Of a stretch of DNA of 64,000 nucleotides, positions 56,942 to 64,000 are shown one piece after another. Positions within the stretch are counted from its first letter, which is position 1. The number at the start of each line of letters is the position of its first letter. This stretch comes from Nemertoderma westbladi. Lineage: Eukaryota; Xenacoelomorpha; Nemertodermatida; Nemertodermatidae. The notes below the pieces were generated by a model. That model made no database searches, was not told where the DNA came from, and saw only the letters and a program-made list of their open reading frames with translations. The stretch is from NCBI GenBank assembly GCA_032718475.1, contig JAUCBJ010000815.1, forward strand, positions 23,086-87,085. The letters run 5' to 3'. Both the position numbers and the translations under genes were made by a program.

Positions 56942-57698
56942 TCACATACTCTCCGACAAGTAGTTTGGCAAATGGTCCAACAGTTCGTCCAGAGCCTTAG
57001 TGATGTCATCTTCAGGAAGGAAAGCGAGTGCTATTAAAATTCTAACGCCAAGCCAGACTTCATCTTTCTCCACATAAGTCTCCTTCAGCCCCAAAGCAAC
57101 AGCTTTGTTATAAATGCACTTTGCAAAATGAAAGTAGCAAAATTTCACATCCGTATTGGGAAGCAAGTCATCAATAGCATTGCGCATTGCTGCTTCAAAA
57201 TCGATTGTAAATGATAGGGGAGCACAATCACCAAGAAACTCCAGATCAGCAGACAAAAACACAGAATATAAATGTTGATATTTCCCTGGAAGAATACCGA
57301 AAACACAGGGTATGGCGCAAGAACTAACTACAGCATGGATGGTATAAACCTGAAGGAAGGATGGAGGTGCTACTTTAAAAGAGCCATCTCCATACCAATG
57401 TTCAGACCTCTTCAAAACCCTCAGAGGCACTTTCCGAACAAAACACCAAAACTCTTTAATCTTCATGAAGAGTAGTGTCAAAGCGTAAGAAGGGAAGACC
57501 ATCATTAGTGTATTTTTCATTCGTCTCAAAACGTAAATCCGTGGGGTATGGTTCGTTTTCTTTATTAGACTCAGATTTAAGACGACGAATGTTGCGTTTA
57601 ATATTACTTACACATGGAAGAGACGCAGCTGCAGCATCACCAAAAGAGGAAACAGCTTTGGACACAATTAATTGCATGGGTTGATGGGGGATTTTCAA
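56942..57698 (-). pseudogene. MULE (Mutator-like) transposase relic
   Basis: Minus-strand frame 57529-56942 contains HWYGDGSFKVAPPSFLQVYTI, the MULE domain start with its first catalytic Asp, then FTIDFEAAMRNAI (second Asp region), CYFHFAKCIYNKA and IALAFLPEDD. A second piece (57698-57456) in another frame supplies the preceding region, so a frameshift lies near 57470. No intact N-terminal DNA-binding domain is seen. It is inactive in this form. Confidence 0.75.
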
Positions 57699-58013
57699 CT
57701 TGGATGGAGGATTAAATTAAATTTATATTGTTTTCAAACCGTTTTCATTTAAATGCATTACTTGTTTATGCTAAATTATTGCAAATATGAATAATAGCAG
57801 GCTTTGACCCCCATGTTGTAGAAACGTTGACCTATGTTGAGGAAGCTTGATCCAGGTAGTAGAATATTTGAACCATGTTGTGGAACCTTTGACACATTTT
57901 GGATAATGTTTGACACATCTTAAAATTGCTTAATAGCATGTGGAAGAATTTAAATGGTGGAGCATGTGACCATGTGGATTCTTTTATCCTGTTTATTGTA
58001 GGTATTACTTCAC
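57699..58013. other. Non-coding
   Basis: Weakly repetitive phrases of the type ttgaccatgttgtggaa between 57820 and 57910. No gene. Confidence 0.45.
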
Positions 58014-58230
58014 AATAATGGTCGGTATTTTGGGTGAATGAGTGGTCTCATATTTTTAAATCTTTTGATAATCACAGCTTGGCAAAATTGCCAATGACGT
58101 CCAGGTGGGATCGAACTGGTATCCTCCAGTTTGGAAGTCTGACACTGTAACCATTCCCTTAGCAACTTGGGTAAAAGCTAGACCTGGAAATACTACCTGA
58201 TAACCTTGTTTCGGTAAAGAAAGAAATAAC
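58014..58230 (-). repeat. tRNA-promoter-bearing 217-bp repeat, left copy
   Basis: On the minus strand it has an A-box-like tggttacagtg (58143-58153) and a consensus B box gttcgatcc (58108-58116), as in tRNA-derived SINEs. It matches 60650-60866 with one difference. It abuts the 3' tail of LINE copy 4. Confidence 0.75.
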
Positions 58231-60649
58231 ACTACTACTACTACTACTAGGATCGGCATCCGCTGCATTGCAGCTGCATTTTTAAGAATGCTGTGCCGGC
58301 TTGTCAACAAAATTGCACCGCCACAACTCCCTATCACCCATGACATTTGCTAGATCATCCGCATCTTTAAGGCCAGTGTCCTTTAAGATGCGTCTCAAGA
58401 AAGTCATGGGCTGTCCACCATGCTTATTCACTACATGAGGCTGCCAAAGTACAAGATTATGCACTGGCTGGTCCTCACGGCGAAAGCAATGTCCTGCAAA
58501 GCGGAGGCGATTTTGTTCTAGTGTCAAGCTTGGGGGAACCAATGAGACACCTCCAATGTTATATAGTGTCTGGTTGGAGATGTGTGCATTGTACTTGACA
58601 CAATGAACCCGGCGTAGCATTCTTGTGAATGTGCCATCCAGAGATTTGGTGTCCTCAGCAGTTAGAGCCCAGCATGGACTCCCGTAGAGGAGTACTGGAA
58701 CTACTGCTGCTCTAAATAATCGGACCTTAAGTTTCCGATTAATTATCGGTGACTTCCAAATCCTGGAAAGCCTATTCAAGGCAGCCCATGCCTTTCCCTT
58801 ACGTATTCGAAGGTCCTCACTTGACTTCCGGATCCATGATCCCAGGTAACAGAAGTCGTCCACATGCTCAAGCATACCATCCTTTGAGCTTATGCTCATC
58901 CGATCAGAGACTTGCTGAGGACTTTCAAAGTTAACTGTCAGAATTTTGGTCTTTCTGGAGTTAATAAAAAGACCAACACTAGAAGCAGCATGTTCTAATG
59001 AGCTGAGGAGCCGTTGGGCTCCCTCTAATGATTCTGAAGAGTACTCCTAAGTCATCAGCAAAGTCTAGATCAGTTAGGTACTTGGCAGGATTTCCTCGAC
59101 TTCTGGAGCCAGTAGGTGGAGTTATCATCACCCCATCATCATTATAATGATCTAAGGACATGCGTAGAACATAGTCAACCACAATAATGAACAAGAATGG
59201 TGCAAGTGTGTCTCCTTGGAGGACGCCCCATAACACTTCAAATGGTTCTGTGTCACCGTCAACAGTAGACACAAATGTTGTCGAACCATCATATACTGAT
59301 CTGATTGCTGCAATAATTTCATCAGGAATCCCATATAATGAAAGTATGCTGAACATACGTGAGCGAGAGACTGAATCAAAGGCCTTGAAGAAGTCAACAA
59401 AGATAACAGCCAGATGCCTGTCTTTCTTTTTTGATAACTCTTCAATTATCCTTCTAAGTGCCAAAATGGGCTCCATGGTCCCACGACCTTTACGGAACCC
59501 ATTCTGATTTCCACAGAGCAGTCTCTCAATGGGATCCCTGATGCGATTTAATAGAATCCTATTGTATAGCTTTGCAGCAATCGAGATCAATGAGATTCCC
59601 CGAAAAGAACCATAGAGTGTTAGGTTGCCCTTCTTGGGAACTGGCACCAACTTATTTGTTTTCATTTCTTGTGGGACTCTTGTTGTTCGGTACATGTCTA
59701 CTATGATGGGATAGATGAGCTTTAAACACTCAGGTATTTTAAAGACCTCAGGGGGAACACCATCTACTCCACTGGCACGATTGGTCTTAATGCTCTTTGC
59801 AGCAGCCTTCACTTCTGCAAAGGAGATATCGCCAATGGGAATATCTGGGAGTACAGACTCAGACACTTTTACTTCTATAAAGTTATCAGGCAATACCCTG
59901 TCATTATTGAGGAGCTTTTCAAAATGGGCTTTCCAACCATTGAGGCGATCGGCTGGTGATTCAGCCTTAACCTTGGTGGTTGGTTGGCTTTTCCGCCCAG
60001 TAAGCAGATTGATCGATTTCCATGCCTGGGATGATTGCCTGCTGTCGTCAGCATCATTGATGGCATCAACCTGTTGGTTTATTAGCTCCTGTAGATTAAC
60101 AGAGTACTGCCTGTTCAGGGACCTAGATGCAGCCTTAACTGCATTCTTGGCCGCTGTAGTCTGTTTGAGTCGGAACTCTTTCTGCGCCTTATGAAGGTCA
60201 TTTCAGCACTTCTGAATTTTGTTGTCAGTCCAGGGGGCCCTTTTCCTGTTTCGAGGGTATACAGGAACTGTTTCTGCAGCTGCTAACTTAACTGCTTCTG
60301 TAAAGGCAGTATAGCCCTCACAGTGATCTGCTGCCTCAGAGGCAAGATCCTCATACCTGTTGCTCAGCTGTAGTGTGAAGCTGGATCTCACACTTGGCTG
60401 TTGCAACAGAGAGGACCAGTCATGCCGCAGCAAGGCAGATTTCGTTGTTCTGCTAGCATGCAGACTAAGTCTTACCTTGGCCACAATAAGGCGGTGATCA
60501 CTGGAGAAGGGTCGAAGTGTAAATGCATTACAGTCTTGTATAGAGCTCCTGTATTTCCTACGAAACAGAATATGGTCTATCTGGGACTTGTGACCACTGG
60601 GTCCACTATGAGTCCATAGCTTTCCAGTTCGCTTCTTGAATTGGGTTCC
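58231..60649 (-). mobile_element. LINE copy 4 (RTE-like), recent, frame-broken
   Basis: Minus strand. The tail is (ACT)n at 58231 on the plus strand. Open pieces in order of translation: 60484-60203 (linker after the endonuclease, with KRAPWTDNKIQKC), 59893-58979 (RT palm with FVDFFKAFDS, GVLQGDTLAPFLF and FADD) and 58899-58282 (C-terminal part). A one-base insertion near 59036 relative to copy 1 breaks RT just after FADD. The endonuclease is absent. It is flanked on both sides by the 217-bp direct repeat. Confidence 0.85.
58282..60484 (-). pseudogene. LINE copy 4 RT coding remnants
   Basis: At least three frame breaks (near 59036, near 59900-59930 and a stop at about 60203) split the polyprotein. 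Motifs are otherwise conserved and close to copies 1 and 5, indicating recent activity of the family. Confidence 0.8.
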
Positions 60650-60866
60650 AATAATGGTCGGTATTTTGGGTGAATGAGTGGTCTCATATTTTTAAATCTT
60701 TTGATAATCACAGCTTTGCAAAATTGCCAATGACGTCCAGGTGGGATCGAACTGGTATCCTCCAGTTTGGAAGTCTGACACTGTAACCATTCCCTTAGCA
60801 ACTTGGGTAAAAGCTAGACCTGGAAATACTACCTGATAACCTTGTTTCGGTAAAGAAAGAAATAAC
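60650..60866 (-). repeat. tRNA-promoter-bearing 217-bp repeat, right copy
   Basis: A direct copy of 58014-58230, offset by 2636 bp, with a single mismatch (cagctttgc against cagcttggc). B box at 60744-60752 on the minus strand. It abuts the 5' end of LINE copy 4. Confidence 0.75.
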
Positions 60867-61137
60867 AAGAAGACGGCCAAGTACAGTACGATTGGGCGCA
60901 GTGGCAGCAGATGGTATTGACAGATGGGAGGAACATTTTAATGTCAGTAACATTCAATCGTACTCAAACACTCAAACATTCAATCGTACTCGAACGCAAA
61001 TCAGCACTGTAGAACAAGCAGCCTCCAATGCAGGTCTATTTGTAGATGCCTCAAAGGCCAAAATCCTAAGTGTAAAGTTTGATTCTCCAGAAGCAAGTCA
61101 TCAACTGTCTGTCAGTCATTGGATGTTATTATTATAA
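60867..61137 (+). pseudogene. LINE fragment, internally deleted
   Basis: The plus-strand frame has DGIDRWEEHFN (start of a LINE RT region), then after a gap EQAASNAGLFVDASKAKIL, equivalent to HAASSVGLFINSRKTKIL of copy 1 but clearly diverged. It is a different, older subfamily. Confidence 0.55.
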
Positions 61138-62232
61138 TATTTCAAATGTATTTGTTTTTTATATTATATTTCCTTTTATTAAATTTAAATATTAAAAAAG
61201 GGAGAACTTCATCAAAGTTTAGGGGAACACTACCGGTAACAGATGACAATAACGCATAAATTACCAATAATCATACAAAGAATATATACAGTAGTGCTAA
61301 TTAATCACAGAATTATTTTCTCACAAAAACAAAATAAATTGTGTTGTCACAGGATCATCAACCCTGTGTGCACTTTGACATCCAAAACTAATACAATACA
61401 ATCCCTAAAAGCAATATGCCATCAACTATTTACCATCAATTATTTTATGGTAATTATTATTACCAATCATAATGGACTCGCTAGCCAATAATTATAAGCG
61501 GATTCAATTCCACTTCATTACCCAGCAGAAAATGGGACCAGTGGCGTTTTACTAATATAGTTGGGGATACGAGATTACCAATATTAATCTCGTACCATAA
61601 CCAACTTTGGGGGGGGGGGGCGACACAAGCCCTAAAGCCACAGAGAGAGGTGAGAGGTCAAACCACCTCGGAGAGAATACAGCTTGTAGTGGTTAGCAGC
61701 AGGGGGAAACACTCACAGGGAGTGCCAAAGTGACAATTAGTATATTAGCCAATAGTGGGGAGGGAAGCACGTGATTAGAGATAGGAAAGCATCCATTGAG
61801 TACAGAGGGCCATGTACAGTAAGAGGTGAAATCAATATCCATATGTGTTAATCATATATTATCCTACATCACTGATTTACCGGTCAGTTGATTCAGTTAC
61901 TCAGTTGGAGACTGGTCATAGTTAATGACCGTCACCGCCATTAACATCAGCAATTAATCTGTATTTTTCTGCTATTACGTCTGTATCACTACCGATTGAC
62001 CGATTGTGCTATCATCGTTTACATTATCAATATTGAGAAACAACAGAAACTCTTATTGTTTTCCCTAACGGGCTTCGGCCAAAGCGAACTAGCACGACTG
62101 CCCAGCAGAACGGTGACGCGTACAAATCTAACCCGGTCGGGATCTTATAGATCCTGTCACAGTCATTAACTGCCGAGTCATAAACTGTCAGCCTACCAAC
62201 TAATACTGTGACTGCAAGACAGCGAGAGGAAG
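61138..62232. other. Non-coding with inverted repeat and G tract
   Basis: An inverted repeat (61561-61577 with 61585-61604) pairs ttggggatacgagatta with taatctcgtaccataaccaa. A G run follows at 61609-61620. No gene. Confidence 0.5.
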
Positions 62233-62640
62233 ATGAGCGACAGGGAGCCCCGATTATCAGAAGGAGAGAGGATGCCGCCGCGGACCCCGGACGACACCGA
62301 CCAAATGGTCCGTGAGGCCGCGACGCGACGGTATCGGCCTGCCACACCAGATTCGCCGATGAGGGACGATCCGGTAGCCCAAGCGGAGGGCGGCCGTCAA
62401 CTATGAAGGAGAGAGGGAGACGAGTTGACGCGTTACGACGACGGCAGTCGAAGTACCGAAGTCGCTGGCCAGCCACAGGTCGAGGGCGATGGACGGCCCA
62501 CCGGAACAGCGACGGTGGGGCCACCTGTATGACGCTGGACAAGGAGAGGAGGCGGAGTCGACGAAGAGGACGTCGGGAGGAGTGATCGGCTACTTCGGGC
62601 CTACAACGCCACCAAGAAAATACTTAAAGAGGCCAAGTAG
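62233..62640 (+). other. GC-rich coding-like block, unidentified
   Basis: An ATG frame at 62233-62406 (57 aa, rich in Arg, Asp and Pro) is followed by other open pieces to about 62636. The composition is far more GC-rich than the surroundings and resembles the start of a retroelement Gag, but no domain is recognised. Confidence 0.3.
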
Positions 62641-62848
62641 AGGAGAAAGGTAGACCAGCTTAAACTATACCAGAGGCTAGGTCAGGTCAGGTCAGGGTGC
62701 GCCAGTGTAGATATGGGTGATGAGCCTCATATCTGACTCCATTGCGACACCCACCCTGTGGAATGGCAAACCAAGGTGTGGTAATTGCCCCAAGAGCTGA
62801 CTCGGCAAAAAAGCACCCCCCAACCCCCACTATGGATTATAAAAGATT

Positions 62849-63681
62849 CTACTGGCTCCAGAAGTCGAGGAAATCCTGCCAAGTACCTAACTGATCTAGA
62901 CTTTGCTGATGACTTAGGAGTACTCTCAGAATCATTAGAGGGAGCCCAACGGCTCCTCAGCTCATTAGAACATGCTGCTTCTAGTGTTGGTCTTTTTATT
63001 AACTCCAGAAAGACCAAAATTCTGACAGTTAACTTTGAAAGTCCTCAGCAAGTCTCTGATCGGATGAGCATAAGCTCAAAGGATGGTATGCTTGAGCATG
63101 TGGACGACTTCTGTTACCTGGGATCATGGATCCGGAAGTCAGGTGAGGACCTTCGAATACGTAAGGGAAAGGCATGGGCAGCCTTGAATAGGCTTTCCAG
63201 GATTTGGAAGTCACCGAGAATTAATCAGAAACTTAAGGTCCGATTATTTAGAGCAGCAGTAGTTCCAGTACTCCTCTACGGGAGTCCATGCTTGGCTCTA
63301 ACTGCTGAGGACACCAAATCTCTGGATGGCACATTCACAAGAATGCTATGCCGGGTTCATTGTGTCAAGTACAATGCACACATTTCCAACCAGACACTAT
63401 ATAACATTGGAGGTGTCTCATTGGTTCCCCCAAGCTTGACACTAGAACAAAATCGCCTCCGCTTTGCAGGACATTGCTTTCGCCGTGAGGACCAGCCAGT
63501 GCATAATCTTGTACTTTGGCAGCCTCATGGAGTGAATAAGCATGGTGGACAGCCCATGACTTTCTTGAGACGCATCTTAAAGGACACTGGCCTTAAAGAT
63601 GTGGATGATCTAGCAAATGTCATGGGTGATAGGGAGTTGTGGCGGTGCAATTTTGTTGACAAGCCGGCACAGCATTCTTAA
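62849..63681 (+). pseudogene. LINE copy 5, C-terminal RT frame
   Basis: An open frame to 63681 including DLDFADDLGVL, SRKTKILTV, the thumb region and the conserved GDRELWRCNF end. It has no stops but lacks the RT fingers and half of the palm, so it cannot be active. Confidence 0.85.
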
Positions 63682-63720
63682 AAATGCAGCTGCAATGCAG
63701 CATGCCGATCCTAGTAGTAG
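62849..63720 (+). mobile_element. LINE copy 5 (RTE-like), 5'-truncated
   Basis: The homology to copies 1 and 4 starts at 62849 and ends with cctagtagtag at 63720. The truncation removes everything before the FADD motif. Confidence 0.85.
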
Positions 63721-63722
63721 GT

Positions 63723-64000
63723 GAGTCGAATAAACATTTTCGCTATTTAGTCCGTTTTGGACAGGGAGAACTGGCGAGTGAAAGAGCGAGGGGGGTCGCC
63801 ACAGAACTGTTTGAATTGTGGCGGTCTGGGGTGATGGAGCCAGACATAGTGTACATAGGGCCTTACTTAGTGGATGCTAGGGGAATTAAGTTAGTGGGTT
63901 GGGCGGACCCGCACGATGGCGAACCCGAGGTTAACCCCGATGATTCGGTGTCGTCGGTCAGCGAGAATCCCAGAAAGCGGGGGAAAGTTAGTAGGACAGA
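63723..64000 (+). CDS. Open frame running off the window edge, unidentified
   Basis: A frame open for about 92 codons to the last base, with protein-like content (ELFELWRSGVMEPDIVYIGP, then acidic and basic segments), GC-rich codons and no ATG near its beginning. It starts directly after the LINE tail, so the LINE may have inserted into this gene or element. Confidence 0.35.

Noticed and set aside
58143-58153. Functional tRNA gene
   Set aside because: A- and B-box-like sequences exist, but no cloverleaf or anticodon arm can be drawn; it is better seen as a SINE-type promoter.
62027-62542. 171-codon minus-strand frame
   Set aside because: Antisense to a GC-rich stretch; Arg/Ser/Pro-rich without any motif, while the plus-strand pieces look more protein-like.

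Overview
The window is AT-rich eukaryotic DNA from an animal. It contains spliced class A GPCR genes with canonical GT-AG introns, APE-type LINEs, BEL/Pao and Ty3/Gypsy LTR retrotransposons, a MULE transposase relic and many short inverted-repeat transposons. The mix suits a repeat-rich invertebrate genome, but the sequence does not settle the phylum. Only two host genes are convincing: a single-exon divergent 7TM receptor (1969-3204) and a six-exon rhodopsin-like receptor (46562-55692). Nearly everything else is mobile DNA at different stages of decay.

Layout: 1-4500 holds an unidentified coding-like fragment, homopolymer tracts and GPCR 1. 4500-14170 is a graveyard of elements: a minisatellite, a decayed retroviral-type gag, two LINE copies, a TTAA-flanked MITE with internal 165-bp repeats, a TTAA-flanked MITE with poly-G ends, and a large hairpin. 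14176-32880 is one BEL/Pao element of 18,705 bp with two 1155-bp LTRs (7 differences) and a perfect 5-bp target duplication (gggac). 35347-40818 is a young, GC-rich Ty3/Gypsy element with 365-bp LTRs (3 differences), target duplication gttag and one intact Gag-Pol frame. 40900-46160 holds LINE scraps and four palindromic or TIR-bearing non-autonomous elements. 46562-55692 is GPCR 2, whose introns are loaded with LINEs and MITEs. 55900-64000 holds a higher-order tandem repeat, a MULE relic, a LINE flanked by 217-bp direct repeats that carry a tRNA-type promoter, and a 5'-truncated LINE copy.

The most unusual object is the giant BEL/Pao element. Beyond a normal Gag-Pol (broken by one in-frame stop in RNase H) it carries about 1.6 kb of spacer and then a second coding block of about 1,400 codons in three successive frames (27411-31647). 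That block has no envelope-like membrane segments; it shows cysteine/histidine zinc motifs, three zinc-knuckle-like clusters and a basic tail. The gag region also contains a tight series of consensus 5' splice sites, six of them in the same codon phase. This suggests, but does not prove, that the second block is expressed from spliced RNA. I do not recognise the proteins of this block.
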